A stretch of 64,000 bases of DNA from Stutzerimonas kunmingensis (GTDB lineage Bacteria > Pseudomonadota > Gammaproteobacteria > Pseudomonadales > Pseudomonadaceae), in contig NZ_CP090366.1 in the NCBI RefSeq assembly GCF_021432085.1, positions 992,001 to 1,056,000 of the forward strand, read 5' to 3'. The notes beneath the pieces are model-generated. The model was given only the letters and a program-made list of their open reading frames with translations, made no database searches and was not told where the DNA came from. This document shows, piece after piece, positions 24,723 through 33,681 of this stretch (position 1 is the first letter of the stretch; the number at the start of each line of letters is the position of its first letter). Both the position numbers and the translations under genes were made by a program.

Positions 24723-25640
24723 GTGGCACAGGTCAAGCGTGTACGCCGTAACGTCAATGGCATCATCCTGCTCGACAAGCCGCGCGGGTTCACCTCCAAT
24801 GCTGCGTTGCAGAAGGTCCGCTGGTTGCTCAACGCGGAAAAAGCTGGGCATACCGGAAGTCTCGACCCTCTTGCCACTGGTGTGTTGCCGCTGTGTTTTG
24901 GCGAGGCCACCAAGTTCTCGCAGTACCTTCTGGACGCGGACAAGGCCTACGAGACGGTCATGCAGCTGGGGGTCACCACGACCACTGCTGATGCCGAAGG
25001 TGAGGTTCTGGAGCGCAAGCCGGTAGCGGTTACCGTCGAGAAGTTGGAGGCGCTGTTGCCGCAGTTTCGCGGTGACATCCTGCAGGTGCCGCCGATGTAT
25101 TCGGCACTCAAGCGCGATGGCCAGCCGCTGTACAAACTGGCGCGTGCCGGAGAGGTGGTGGAGCGCGAGCCGCGTTCTGTTAATATTGCGCGCTTGGAGT
25201 TGCTCTCGCTCGACGGCGACAAGGCGCGACTGGTCGTTGCGTGCAGCAAAGGCACCTATATCCGCACCTTGGTCGAAGACATCGGCCAGTTGCTCGGCTG
25301 TGGTGCGCATGTTGCCGAGCTGCGGCGAACCCAGGCCGGGCCGTTCGACCTGTCGCAGACGGTAACGCTCGAAGCGCTTGAGCAGTTGCATGGTGAGGGT
25401 GGTGCCGAGGCGCTGGATAGTCTCTTGCAACCGGTGGACAGCGGACTTGAGCATTGGCCGTTGTTGCAGTTGTCCGAGCACAGTGCCTATTACTGGCTGC
25501 ATGGACAACCGGTGCGGGCGCCAGAAGCTCCCAAGTACGGCATGGTTCGCGTACAGGATAACAATGGTCGCTTCATCGGCATCGGTGAAGTGAGCGAAGA
25601 CGGGCGCATCGCGCCACGTCGGTTGATTCGGTCGGAATGA
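24723..25640 (+). CDS. truB: tRNA pseudouridine(55) synthase TruB
   Basis: Makes pseudouridine 55 in the T-loop of tRNAs, 305 aa. The catalytic motif [12 protein letters not shown] carries Asp48. Other family segments are [28 protein letters not shown] and [14 protein letters not shown]. The C-terminal domain is the extended type seen in gammaproteobacteria. GTG start just after rbfA. Confidence 0.97.
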   Translation: MAQVKRVRRNVNGIILLDKPRGFTSNAALQKVRWLLNAEKAGHTGSLDPLATGVLPLCFGEATKFSQYLLDADKAYETVMQLGVTTTTADAEGEVLERKPVAVTVEKLEALLPQFRGDILQVPPMYSALKRDGQPLYKLARAGEVVEREPRSVNIARLELLSLDGDKARLVVACSKGTYIRTLVEDIGQLLGCGAHVAELRRTQAGPFDLSQTVTLEALEQLHGEGGAEALDSLLQPVDSGLEHWPLLQLSEHSAYYWLHGQPVRAPEAPKYGMVRVQDNNGRFIGIGEVSEDGRIAPRRLIRSE

Positions 25641-25645
25641 CCGTT

Positions 25646-25669
25646 ACGCGGCGCGTTCGCGCGTTGCGT
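25646..25669 (+). terminator. UUCG-tetraloop hairpin after truB
   Basis: ACGCGGCGCG and CGCGTTGCGT pair across a TTCG tetraloop, with two G-U pairs in the middle. There is no T-run. It may be a weak terminator or processing site separating truB from rpsO. Confidence 0.5.
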
Positions 25670-25754
25670 CAGAGGGTGGCTGTCAGCAGGCACGGTCATT
25701 TCTCTTTATTAAACACGGGATGATTCCCGGCCTGTTCACTCAAGGAGCCCTATC

Positions 25755-26024
25755 ATGGCACTGAGCGTTGAAGAAAAAGCCCAGATCGTTAACGAGTACA
25801 AGCAAGCTGAAGGCGATACCGGTTCTCCGGAAGTGCAGGTAGCCCTGCTGACCGCCAACATCAACAAGCTGCAGGACCACTTCAAGGCCAACGGCAAAGA
25901 CCACCACTCGCGTCGTGGTCTGATCCGTATGGTTAACCAGCGCCGCAAGCTGCTGGATTACCTGAAGGGTAAGGACACCACTCGTTACAGCACCCTGATC
26001 GGTCGTCTGGGTCTGCGTCGCTAA
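25755..26024 (+). CDS. rpsO: 30S ribosomal protein S15
   Basis: 16S rRNA central-domain binder, 89 aa (exact family length). Signatures [33 protein letters not shown] and [30 protein letters not shown] precedes the ATG. The 85-bp leader could contain the S15 autoregulatory pseudoknot known in E. coli, but I could not verify a fold. Confidence 0.98.
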   Translation: MALSVEEKAQIVNEYKQAEGDTGSPEVQVALLTANINKLQDHFKANGKDHHSRRGLIRMVNQRRKLLDYLKGKDTTRYSTLIGRLGLRR

Positions 26025-26047
26025 GACGCGCCCGCGCTGGAAGCCGG

Positions 26048-26107
26048 AAGCTGGAAGCCTGAAGTTGAAAGTGGGATATCCCTCGATCAGCTTCGGTCTT
26101 CCAGCTT
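26048..26107. repeat. Long imperfect hairpin between rpsO and pnp
   Basis: Arm AAGCTGGAAGCCTGAAG (26048-26064) pairs with CTTCGGTCTTCCAGCTT (26091-26107) at 15 of 17 positions. The loop contains the palindrome GGGATATCCC (26073-26082). The outer arm AGCTGGAAGC is shared with the infB-rbfA hairpin. It could serve as the RNase III-type processing site that often precedes pnp, or be an unrelated dispersed repeat. Confidence 0.6.
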
Positions 26108-26188
26108 TTGGCTTTCTTGCAGGTCGTTTCGGGCCGACTCCCGAACGTTCTGCCAATTTCCCCAAGGCAACAAAGAGAAGGAAAAACC

Positions 26189-28294
26189 GTGAATCCGGTA
26201 ATCAAGAAGTTTCAATTCGGTCAGTCGACCGTAACCCTGGAAACGGGTCGTATCGCCCGCCAGGCCTCCGGCGCAGTGCTGGTCACCGTCGATGACGACG
26301 TGACCGTACTGGTCGCTGTCACTGGCGCCAAGACCGCCGACCCGAGCAAAGGCTTTTTCCCGCTCTCGGTCCACTACCAGGAAAAGACCTACGCAGCCGG
26401 CAAGATCCCCGGCGGCTTCTTCAAGCGTGAAGCGCGTCCTTCCGAAAAGGAAACCCTGACCTCGCGTCTAATCGATCGTCCGATCCGTCCGCTGTTCCCG
26501 GAAGGCTTCCAGAACGAAGTGCAGGTCATCTGTACCGTCGTTTCCACCAGCAAGAAGACTGACCCGGACATCGCCGCGATGATCGGTACTTCGGCTGCTC
26601 TGGCTGTTTCCGGCATTCCGTTCGACGGCCCGATCGGTGCCGCACGCGTGGCTTTCCATCCGGAAACCGGCTACCTGCTGAACCCGAACTACGAGCAGCT
26701 CAAGGCCTCCAGCCTGGACATGGTCGTAGCCGGCACCAAAGACGCCGTACTGATGGTCGAATCGGAAGCCAAAGAGCTGACCGAAGATCAGATGCTGGGC
26801 GCCGTCCTGTTCGCCCACGACGAGTTCCAGGCTGTGATCAAGGCGGTCGAAGAGCTCGCCGCTGAAGCCGGCAAGCCGCGCTGGGACTGGACCGCTCCGC
26901 GGGCCAATACCGCACTGCTGGATGCCATCCGTGCCGAGTTCGGCGAAGCCGTCTCCCAGGCCTACACCATCACCATCAAGCAGGACCGCTACGCGCGCCT
27001 GGGTGAGCTGAAGGACCAGGTCGTTGCCAAGTTCTCCGGTGAAGAAGGCCAGCCGTCTGCCGGCGAAGTGAAGGATGCCTTCGGTGAGATCGAATATCGC
27101 ACCGTTCGCGAGAACATCGTCAATGGCAAGCCGCGCATCGACGGTCGCGACACCCGTACCGTTCGCGGGCTGAACATCGAAGTCGGCGTGCTCGACAAGA
27201 CCCACGGTTCGGCACTGTTCACCCGTGGCGAGACCCAGGCCCTGGTCGTTGCGACCCTCGGCACTGCCCGTGACGCGCAGCTGCTCGACACCCTCGAAGG
27301 CGAGAAGAAAGACCCCTTCATGCTGCACTACAACTTCCCGCCGTACTCGGTGGGCGAGTGTGGTCGCATGGGTGCTACTGGCCGTCGCGAAATCGGCCAC
27401 GGTCGTCTGGCCCGTCGTGGCGTCGCCGCCATGCTGCCGAGCGCCGACGAATTCCCCTACACCATCCGTGTAGTGTCGGAAATCACCGAATCCAATGGTT
27501 CGTCCTCCATGGCTTCCGTCTGCGGTGCTTCCCTGGCCCTTATGGACGCTGGTGTGCCAATGAAGGCTCCGGTGGCCGGTATCGCCATGGGTCTGGTCAA
27601 GGAAGGCGAGAAGTTTGCCGTTCTGACCGACATCCTCGGTGACGAAGATCACCTGGGCGACATGGACTTCAAGGTAGCCGGTACCGCCAAGGGCGTGACC
27701 GCGCTGCAGATGGACATCAAAATCCAGGGAATCACCGAAGAGATCATGGAGCAGGCGCTGGAGCAGGCTCTGGAAGCTCGCCTGAACATCCTCGGCCAGA
27801 TGAACCAGGTCATCGCCCAGTCACGCAGCGAGCTGTCGGCCAACGCGCCGACCATGATCGCCATGAAGATCGACCAGGACAAGATCCGCGACGTGATCGG
27901 CAAGGGCGGCGCTACCATTCGCGCTATCTGCGAAGAGACCAAGGCCTCGATCGACATCGAAGACGATGGCTCGATCAAGATCTTCGGCGAAACCAAGGAA
28001 GCGGCAGAGGCGGCCAAGCAGCGCGTACTGGGCATCACCGCTGAAGCCGAAATCGGCAAGATCTACGTCGGCAAGATCGAGCGCATCGTCGACTTCGGCG
28101 CGTTCGTAAACATCCTCCCGGGCAAGGATGGCCTGGTGCACATCTCGCAGATCAGCGATCAGCGTATCGAGAAAGTCACCGATGTGCTTAAAGAAGGTCA
28201 GGAAGTGAAGGTGCTGGTGCTGGACGTGGACAACCGCGGCCGTATCAAGCTCTCCATCAAGGACGTTGCCGCCGCTGAAGCCTCTGGCGTTTGA
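26189..28294 (+). CDS. pnp: Polyribonucleotide nucleotidyltransferase (PNPase)
   Basis: 3'-5' phosphorolytic exoribonuclease and degradosome partner, 701 aa from GTG 26189 (normal length; AGAAGGAAAAA precedes it). Two RNase PH domains (first at about 10-145; second at about 325-460 with [15 protein letters not shown]), then KH ([17 protein letters not shown]) and S1 ([28 protein letters not shown]). The frame is open to 26108, but that stretch is the intergenic hairpin. Confidence 0.98.
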   Translation: MNPVIKKFQFGQSTVTLETGRIARQASGAVLVTVDDDVTVLVAVTGAKTADPSKGFFPLSVHYQEKTYAAGKIPGGFFKREARPSEKETLTSRLIDRPIRPLFPEGFQNEVQVICTVVSTSKKTDPDIAAMIGTSAALAVSGIPFDGPIGAARVAFHPETGYLLNPNYEQLKASSLDMVVAGTKDAVLMVESEAKELTEDQMLGAVLFAHDEFQAVIKAVEELAAEAGKPRWDWTAPRANTALLDAIRAEFGEAVSQAYTITIKQDRYARLGELKDQVVAKFSGEEGQPSAGEVKDAFGEIEYRTVRENIVNGKPRIDGRDTRTVRGLNIEVGVLDKTHGSALFTRGETQALVVATLGTARDAQLLDTLEGEKKDPFMLHYNFPPYSVGECGRMGATGRREIGHGRLARRGVAAMLPSADEFPYTIRVVSEITESNGSSSMASVCGASLALMDAGVPMKAPVAGIAMGLVKEGEKFAVLTDILGDEDHLGDMDFKVAGTAKGVTALQMDIKIQGITEEIMEQALEQALEARLNILGQMNQVIAQSRSELSANAPTMIAMKIDQDKIRDVIGKGGATIRAICEETKASIDIEDDGSIKIFGETKEAAEAAKQRVLGITAEAEIGKIYVGKIERIVDFGAFVNILPGKDGLVHISQISDQRIEKVTDVLKEGQEVKVLVLDVDNRGRIKLSIKDVAAAEASGV

Positions 28295-28312
28295 CAGCTG
28301 GCAGTTGAACAG

Positions 28313-28334
28313 AAGGGCCTTCGGGCCCTTTTTG
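28313..28334 (+). terminator. Terminator of pnp
   Basis: AAGGGCC ttc GGGCCCTTTTTG, 19 bp after the pnp stop: a short GC stem with a T-run, ending the rpsO-pnp transcript. Confidence 0.9.
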
Positions 28335-28369
28335 TTTGGTCGTGATATTTATTCAATGCCTGTACGAGA

Positions 28370-28415
28370 TTGCAAGATGCACGCAGCGGCCGGGGGAAAC
28401 TTGCAATGTGCAAGT
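28370..28415 (+). promoter_or_regulatory. Paired putative activator-binding sites upstream of the BON gene
   Basis: ACTTGCA atg TGCAAGT (28399-28415) is a perfect 7-3-7 inverted repeat. TTGCA aga TGCA (28370-28381) shares the same TTGCA-N3-TGCA core. Centres lie about 31 bp apart (three helical turns), and 70-100 bp upstream of the sigma-54 promoter. This is the usual layout of enhancer sites for a sigma-54 activator; the activator is not identified. Confidence 0.6.
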
Positions 28416-28438
28416 AAATCGTTAATTGCTGCCATGCA

Positions 28439-28451
28439 TAACTTATTGATT
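28439..28451 (+). promoter_or_regulatory. IHF-like site between enhancer and sigma-54 promoter
   Basis: TAACTTATTGATT exactly fits the reverse complement of the IHF consensus WATCAANNNNTTR, in a strongly A/T-rich stretch. Its position between activator sites and promoter is where IHF bends DNA at sigma-54 promoters. Confidence 0.6.
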
Positions 28452-28477
28452 ATTAAGGATAAAAAAATAAATTCAAG

Positions 28478-28493
28478 TTGGCACAACGCTTGC
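28478..28493 (+). promoter_or_regulatory. Sigma-54 promoter of the BON-domain gene
   Basis: TTGGCACaacgcTTGC has the invariant GG (-24) and GC (-12) exactly 10 nt apart and matches TTGGCAC-N5-TTGC. It lies 66 bp before the ATG at 28559. Confidence 0.85.
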
Positions 28494-28558
28494 GCTGTTA
28501 TTCGTGCATCTGAGGCCGGAGTCATGCCCCAGAAACCACGAGAACAGGAGTGACATCT

Positions 28559-28927
28559 ATGAAGACTACTCAGACACTTACTGCCGCTGCCATCGCCGCT
28601 GCTCTTAGCCTGCCGTTCGCCGGCGCCGCTCTGGCCGATACCACGCCTGCCATCGACAAGACCGATACCGTCATGCTGGCCGCCAACACTATGGACGATG
28701 CCGGTGATGCTGCTTCCGATACCTGGATCACCACCAAGGTGAAATCCACCCTGCTGGCCGAAGACGCGACTCCCGGCATGGACATAGAAGTGGAAACCAA
28801 GGATGGCGTTGTTTCGCTGTCCGGGACCGTAGCTACCGAAGCCGAGAAAGAAGCTGCCGTGGCCAAGGCCAAGGGCATCAAAGGCGTTCGTGAAGTCTCT
28901 GCCGACGGCCTGAAAGCCGCCGAGTAA
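28559..28927 (+). CDS. Periplasmic BON-domain (OsmY-like) protein
   Basis: 122 aa. An N-terminal Sec signal peptide (about 1-27, ending near GAALA-DT) and one BON domain (about 52-120: DTWITTKVKSTLLAED...GVVSLSGTVATEAEKEAAV...IKGVREV). BON domains are thought to bind phospholipid or envelope surfaces, and OsmY-type proteins respond to osmotic or envelope stress. ATG 28559 sits 8 bp after AGGAG. The gene follows pnp as in P. aeruginosa, is monocistronic, and is preceded by a sigma-54 promoter with enhancer-like sites. The exact role is unknown. Confidence 0.85.
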   Translation: MKTTQTLTAAAIAAALSLPFAGAALADTTPAIDKTDTVMLAANTMDDAGDAASDTWITTKVKSTLLAEDATPGMDIEVETKDGVVSLSGTVATEAEKEAAVAKAKGIKGVREVSADGLKAAE

Positions 28928-28967
28928 CAGAGTTCTCCTCGCCAGTCGCTGGCGGGGCGCAAATCAG

Positions 28968-28996
28968 AAAACCCCACTCTATAGTGGGGTTTTTTG
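28968..28996. terminator. Bidirectional terminator between BON gene and DUF2845 gene
   Basis: AAAACCCCACTcTATAGTGGGGTTTTTT, with an A-run and T-run on either side. It lies between the converging BON-domain gene (+) and the DUF748/DUF2845 operon (-). Confidence 0.9.
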
Positions 28997-29000
28997 TGTC

Positions 29001-29312
29001 CTAGTTTCCTCGCTCACTGGTGATCTGCCGGAGACGATTGCCTTCGAATCGCAGGAAATGGAGCATGCCGTTGTTCGGCCCGTAGACCCATTCCTCGACC
29101 GGCACCTCCTGTTGGTAGCCATGATCATCAACGATCTCCTTGTAACCTACCAAGGCGGCGCTGGATGGCTCGCCGCATTTGCTGCGAACCTCGGCCGTGG
29201 TGGCTTCCAGGCTCACCAGGCGGCTGTTGCAGCGATAGGTAGAAGAGGCCTGCGCTTGCAGGGTGACCAGCAACAGGCAAAGCAGAAGTGTGGCGGGAAC
29301 GCGACGGTCCAT
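29001..29312 (-). CDS. DUF2845 periplasmic protein, copy 2
   Basis: 103 aa with a signal peptide (about 1-22, cleavage near AQASS). The mature part fits DUF2845: YRCNSRLVS, two conserved Cys (YRC, SKCGEP), VEEWVYGPNNGMLHFLRFEGNRL. Function unknown; proteins of this family are small secreted Pseudomonas proteins. It is clearly a paralogue of the next gene (29331-29630), with which it shares an operon; the gap is 18 bp. Confidence 0.8.
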   Translation of the reverse strand: MDRRVPATLLLCLLLVTLQAQASSTYRCNSRLVSLEATTAEVRSKCGEPSSAALVGYKEIVDDHGYQQEVPVEEWVYGPNNGMLHFLRFEGNRLRQITSERGN

Positions 29313-29330
29313 CGGTATGGCTCCAGGGGA

Positions 29331-29630
29331 TCAGTTGGCTCTGCGGGTTTCAATGCGAACCAGGCGGTTGCCTTCGAAGGTCAGGATGCTGAGCATGCCA
29401 TTACGCGGACCGTAAACCCATTCCTCCAGCGCGAACTCCTGGCGGTCGTTACGGCTGAGCGTGTAGCCGACAAGATCGCGGTGCTGCGGCACGCCGCACT
29501 TGCTTTCCACTTCGAAGGCGCGGTCACCCGTGGTGACGAGCTGGCTCCCGCAACGAAGGGTATCGGCGTGAGCCCCGGAAAACGCGGCCAGCAGTACACA
29601 AGCAACAACGTATTTACGCGAGATCATCAT
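29331..29630 (-). CDS. DUF2845 periplasmic protein, copy 1
   Basis: 99 aa, signal peptide about 1-22 (FSGAHA-DT). Mature part LRCGSQLVTTGDRAFEVESKCGVPQ and LEEWVYGPRNGMLSILTFEGNRLVRIE, the DUF2845 pattern with the same two Cys as its neighbour. The ATG overlaps the DUF748 stop (ATGA at 29627-29630), so it is translationally coupled. Tandem duplication with 29001-29312 is evident from shared motifs. Confidence 0.8.
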   Translation of the reverse strand: MMISRKYVVACVLLAAFSGAHADTLRCGSQLVTTGDRAFEVESKCGVPQHRDLVGYTLSRNDRQEFALEEWVYGPRNGMLSILTFEGNRLVRIETRRAN

Positions 29631-32515
29631 TCACTCCCCAGGTGCATCGCCGTCGCGACCTTACCGTCGCTTCCCTGTTCGGTTGTGCCGGTGTCCAGCA
29701 GGTACACCCGCTCCGAGTCCAGGCCCACGTCTACCAGATAGCCCTTTATCGCGGCCGCACGTTCGCGGCTGAGGCGGCGCAGCAACGCTGCACTGTCCCT
29801 CCAGGAATCGAGCACGGCCTTGCGCATCTGTGCGGCGCGCTCTTCGTCGTCCAGTTCACGCCACTCGGCTAGCGGCTGCTGCTTGAGGCGACTGCGGTAG
29901 ATGCCTTCCAGCAACGCGGCCTCGTCTTCCGCTTCGACCTGGATCTGACTGGCGTCCGCGGGCACCTTGTCGCCACGACGCTGCAGGATTCGATACTGGG
30001 TTTCGCGGAACTCCTGCTGTAGGCGTTGCTCGGCCAGCAGCGCGCCATCGACGGCAGCGGCGCTCATGCCTTCCACCTCCAGGCGTAGAGCCGGACGTTG
30101 CTTCAGGGCTGAGGCCAGCGTGTCCAGACGTTTGCGCGCTTCGCTATCCAGCTCGCTGCTGGCCGGTTCGAAGCCGACATGGCTGAGGTCGGCGTCGCTT
30201 CCGCCGGCCAGTCCGGCTATGAACTTGAATGGCGCCTGGGCTGCGCGAACCACCAGATTGCGCAGCGTCTGCCAGACGATCGGCATGACGCTGAACTGCG
30301 GGTCGTTCAGGTTGCCCTGCACCGGCAATTCGATGGAGATGGTGCCCTTGCTGTCCTTGAGCAGGGCGACCGCCAGCCGAACAGGCAGATCCACGGCATC
30401 AGGACTGTCGACCTTCTCGCCAAGCTGCAGCTGCTCCAGAACGACCTTGTTTTCTGCGTTTAGACGACCCTGCTCAATCCGGTAATGCAGATCCAGATTG
30501 AGGCGGCCCTTGCGGATCTGGTAGCCGGCGAATTTGCCGGAGTAGGGCGTCAGCGTGGTCAACTCGACCTGGCGGAAGCTCGTGGCGATGTCGAGGCTCT
30601 GCAGTGGATCGAAAGGCGTCAGGCTGCCCTTGATGCTGACCGGCGCATACTGATCCACCTTGCCGGCGACATTTACCGAGGCGGCTTTCTGCTTGCGGTT
30701 GTCCAGGGTGCCGATATTTCCGTTGAGCGACTGGATGGCGGTGACGAAGGGCGGTCGCAGGCTGAAGTCGGCAAAGTTCGCCGAGCCGTCGGCAATGGCA
30801 ATGCCGCCGATACGGATAGCCAGCGGCTCGGAGGAGTCTTGTGCCTGTGCGTTGTCATCCCCAGCCTCACTGCGCTCGACCAGCAGGTCGTTGATGTTGG
30901 TGCTCAGGTCCGGGTTGATGATGAAGCGCGCATAAGGCTGGCTGAGGTCGACGCGCTCGATTGCCAGGCCGCTCGGGTGCTGGTAGTCGAGGCCGCTGAG
31001 TTGCAGGCGCTGCCATTTGACGAAATCGCGATTGTTGATCGTGTCCAGCGTATGCAGCTGAGTGGCGTCTACGCTGCCCCGAACGCTGAAGGCCAGCGGC
31101 TCGGTGGACTTCAGCTCGACCTCGAGTTCGCTGGCCAGCAGGCCGCTGCGGACTTCCAGATGGACCAGTGGGCTGAGATAGGCCTGAGCGATGCGCAGGT
31201 CGATATCTCGCGTGGTCACCGCCAGCTTGCCGCTCACGGGGCTCATCTGTAGTTGCCCGTTGGCCTGGATGGCGCCTTGCTTGCCGACTCCGGTTTCCAG
31301 TTCAAGGGAGAAGGGGCTGGTGCCGAGGCTGTCGAATTCGCTGATGTTCAGATCTAGCGGGCCCAGCTCCAGCGCGACTTCGTCGTCCGGGACGCGGTCG
31401 ACGAGATGGACCCGGTAGTCGCGCAACTGAGCGTCGCGTAACAACACCTGCCAGGGTGCGTTGGCTCCCTTTGCTGTGTCGTCCGTGGCCGGCGCGTCGG
31501 CATCTGTCTTGTCGCTGGTCGAGGCGAACAGTTTCTGCCAGTCGAGTTCTCCGTCCGCTTCCCGGGCCGCCCAGGTTTCCAGATTGCGGCTGCGCAGTTT
31601 GCCAATGCTGATCTGCTGCCTGGCTAGGTCAAGCGACGTTTCGCTCAGCTCGAGTCGCTCCATGCGGATCAGCTTGTGCCCATCAGGGCTGTCGAGGGCC
31701 AATGGGCCGAGTGCGGCCTTGGCATTCTCCAGTCGCAGCGCGAGGTCATCGCTGAGGTCCAGGCGATAGTTCGTGCTGAACTGGAGACTGCCATCCTTGA
31801 GTGTCAGCGGCACGGCGTCGCGTACATAGGGCCACAGGTCCTTGAGCTGGAGATCGCTGATCTGTAACTGACCGCTGGATGTCAGTGGTTGCAGGCTGAT
31901 ATCGCCCTGCCAGTCGATGCGCCCACCGCTCGGCCCGCTGGCGGTTAGACGGGCATCGGCGCTGCCGTCGCTGCGGGTGGCGAGATTGTGTAGTTCGAAA
32001 TCCAGTGAATCGTAGACCAGGGCAATGGGTTCGCTCGGACGCTGGTCCATGAAGGTTAGGCGGCCGCCTGCCAGCTGCAGACGATCCATGCGCAGCGGAA
32101 AGATGTCACCGCCCTCGCTGGTCGTCGGCTCTGATTCAGGCACCTCGAACAGCTGGCTGAGATTGAGCGTGCCATCTTCGGCGAAGCGCACCTCGACGTC
32201 CGGCTCGATAAGCTCGACATTGGCCAGGTGCAGCGTGCGTTCCCAGAGGCTGTCCCACTGCAGGTCGAGAAAGAGCCGCTCGAAGGCCAGCTGACGATCG
32301 TCCTGCTCGCCGATGCGCAGGCCGAACAGCGAGAGCTCGAGGCTGAACGGGTTGAATTCGATACGTTGCAGGCTGGCCGGCACGGTTGCGTAGGCCGCAA
32401 GCTGCTGATTGGCGATGCGCTGGGCGATACCCGGCAGGATCAGAAAGCCAAGCAGGCTGTAGCAGATCAGCACGAGCGCCACCCCGGTGAACGCACGCTT
32501 CATTCCATTGGGCAT
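29627..32515 (-). CDS. DUF748 (AsmA-like) envelope protein
   Basis: 962 aa. An N-terminal membrane anchor (about 8-32), then a long AsmA/TamB-like beta-rich repeat region with DUF748 wording (FNPFSLELSLFGLRI, LDLNISEFD, GSLTPFDPLQSLDIA, YQIRKGRLNLDLHY). Such proteins span the periplasm and are linked to outer-membrane lipid homeostasis. The C-terminus has OmpA-like pieces (FEPASSELDSEARKRLDTLA and RERAAAIKGYLVDVGLDSER) separated by an approximately 85-residue insertion. First gene of an operon with two DUF2845 genes. An internal ATG 12 nt downstream is an alternative start. Confidence 0.8.
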   Translation of the reverse strand: MPNGMKRAFTGVALVLICYSLLGFLILPGIAQRIANQQLAAYATVPASLQRIEFNPFSLELSLFGLRIGEQDDRQLAFERLFLDLQWDSLWERTLHLANVELIEPDVEVRFAEDGTLNLSQLFEVPESEPTTSEGGDIFPLRMDRLQLAGGRLTFMDQRPSEPIALVYDSLDFELHNLATRSDGSADARLTASGPSGGRIDWQGDISLQPLTSSGQLQISDLQLKDLWPYVRDAVPLTLKDGSLQFSTNYRLDLSDDLALRLENAKAALGPLALDSPDGHKLIRMERLELSETSLDLARQQISIGKLRSRNLETWAAREADGELDWQKLFASTSDKTDADAPATDDTAKGANAPWQVLLRDAQLRDYRVHLVDRVPDDEVALELGPLDLNISEFDSLGTSPFSLELETGVGKQGAIQANGQLQMSPVSGKLAVTTRDIDLRIAQAYLSPLVHLEVRSGLLASELEVELKSTEPLAFSVRGSVDATQLHTLDTINNRDFVKWQRLQLSGLDYQHPSGLAIERVDLSQPYARFIINPDLSTNINDLLVERSEAGDDNAQAQDSSEPLAIRIGGIAIADGSANFADFSLRPPFVTAIQSLNGNIGTLDNRKQKAASVNVAGKVDQYAPVSIKGSLTPFDPLQSLDIATSFRQVELTTLTPYSGKFAGYQIRKGRLNLDLHYRIEQGRLNAENKVVLEQLQLGEKVDSPDAVDLPVRLAVALLKDSKGTISIELPVQGNLNDPQFSVMPIVWQTLRNLVVRAAQAPFKFIAGLAGGSDADLSHVGFEPASSELDSEARKRLDTLASALKQRPALRLEVEGMSAAAVDGALLAEQRLQQEFRETQYRILQRRGDKVPADASQIQVEAEDEAALLEGIYRSRLKQQPLAEWRELDDEERAAQMRKAVLDSWRDSAALLRRLSRERAAAIKGYLVDVGLDSERVYLLDTGTTEQGSDGKVATAMHLGSE

Positions 32516-32600
32516 GACCGGAAGTATTCCTGGCGGATGGTTGCCTTGGAGTATGGCACGCGTACGCGGTTCCCCGAATCGAACGATACGGGCAATGCGC

Positions 32601-33617
32601 TCAAAGCCGCAGAATCAGGGTCTTCAGTGGGGGCAGCCCATCGCGCGAGGGGAAGTCGGCAGCCGGTGCCAGCGCCTGCCATTCGCGTACCGGCCTGCCG
32701 GCCTTCTCGGCGCAGCGCCGCACCAGGGGCCGCCACTCATCCATCGATACCTTCGCCAGGTTGTTGCAGCAGATCAGCACCCCATCTTCAGCGGTTGCCA
32801 GCAACGCCGGTTTGAGCAGGCTCTGATAGTCGCGCAGCAGGTCCACCGTGCCGAAGGCGCTGCGTGCCCAGGCGGGCGGATCGAGCAGTACCAGATCGAA
32901 CTGACGTTGTACCAGGCGCGGGTAGTCCGGCAAGGCTCGTCCGCGACGGGCGCTGACCGGCAGACCGGCCAATTGGCGGATCGCCGGGAAGTAGTCGGAA
33001 TGTACGAACTGCATCGGCGGTAGGGAAGGGTTCAGCGCGCCGTTCTCCCGACCCACTGCCAGGTTGCGCTCGGCGAAATCGACATTCCAGACTTCCGCTG
33101 CACCGCCTGCGGCAGCACACAGGCCGACGCCGCAGGTGTAGGAAAACAGATTGAGTACCGACTTGCCGGCGCTGTGTTGCTTGACCCAGCCGCGGGCGTT
33201 GCGCAGGTCGAGGAACAGCAGTGGGTCCTGCCCGCTGTGGCGGCCTCGCACGCGATAGCGCAGGCCCCACTCATGGGCGACCTGATCTTCCAGCGCCACA
33301 TCCTCAGGTTGATGCGCCTGGTTGCTGCGGTCGATCCGTGAGTTGCTCTGCGAGCGATCGTTGTAGATGAGCTGGAGCGGTTGCCCGAGAAAGTCGGTGG
33401 ATTCGTCATGGATGCTCTGCAGCGCTTGCGCGTCGAGCGCTTGATGGAAGCTTTGCACCATCAGCTGTGGGCCGTAGCGATCGACCGTCAAGCCGGCCGC
33501 GCCTTCCTGGCTGCCATGGAACAGCCGGTAGCAATCGGTGCCTTGCTGCTGCAATTCGTCGAGCAGTGGGCGGCGGCTATCGAAGGCGGCGCGCAGCGCC
33601 TGGGCGAGGGATGACAT
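32601..33617 (-). CDS. RlmI-like class I SAM-dependent RNA methyltransferase
   Basis: 338 aa from ATG 33617 (a TTG at 33656 would extend it by 13 aa). Motif I VLNLFSYTCGVGLCAAAGG and motif IV FDLVLLDPPAWA identify an RlmI/RlmK-type (COG1092) methyltransferase; the N-terminal part has FHGSQEGAAGLTVDRYG. It lacks the N-terminal PUA domain of E. coli RlmI, so substrate (rRNA position) cannot be assigned. The gene stands alone between DUF748 and the MpaB-like gene. Confidence 0.8.
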   Translation of the reverse strand: MSSLAQALRAAFDSRRPLLDELQQQGTDCYRLFHGSQEGAAGLTVDRYGPQLMVQSFHQALDAQALQSIHDESTDFLGQPLQLIYNDRSQSNSRIDRSNQAHQPEDVALEDQVAHEWGLRYRVRGRHSGQDPLLFLDLRNARGWVKQHSAGKSVLNLFSYTCGVGLCAAAGGAAEVWNVDFAERNLAVGRENGALNPSLPPMQFVHSDYFPAIRQLAGLPVSARRGRALPDYPRLVQRQFDLVLLDPPAWARSAFGTVDLLRDYQSLLKPALLATAEDGVLICCNNLAKVSMDEWRPLVRRCAEKAGRPVREWQALAPAADFPSRDGLPPLKTLILRL

Positions 33618-33681
33618 GCGCGGCGACTCGAAATAGAAGGGCGCGCAGTCTATCAAGAATCGCTGCGCTGGTTGCCTGGCG

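Noticed and set aside
33618-33656. N-terminal extension of the RlmI-like gene from TTG 33656
   Set aside because: The ATG at 33617 is a better initiation codon and gives a natural MSSLAQAL start; the extension has no ribosome site.
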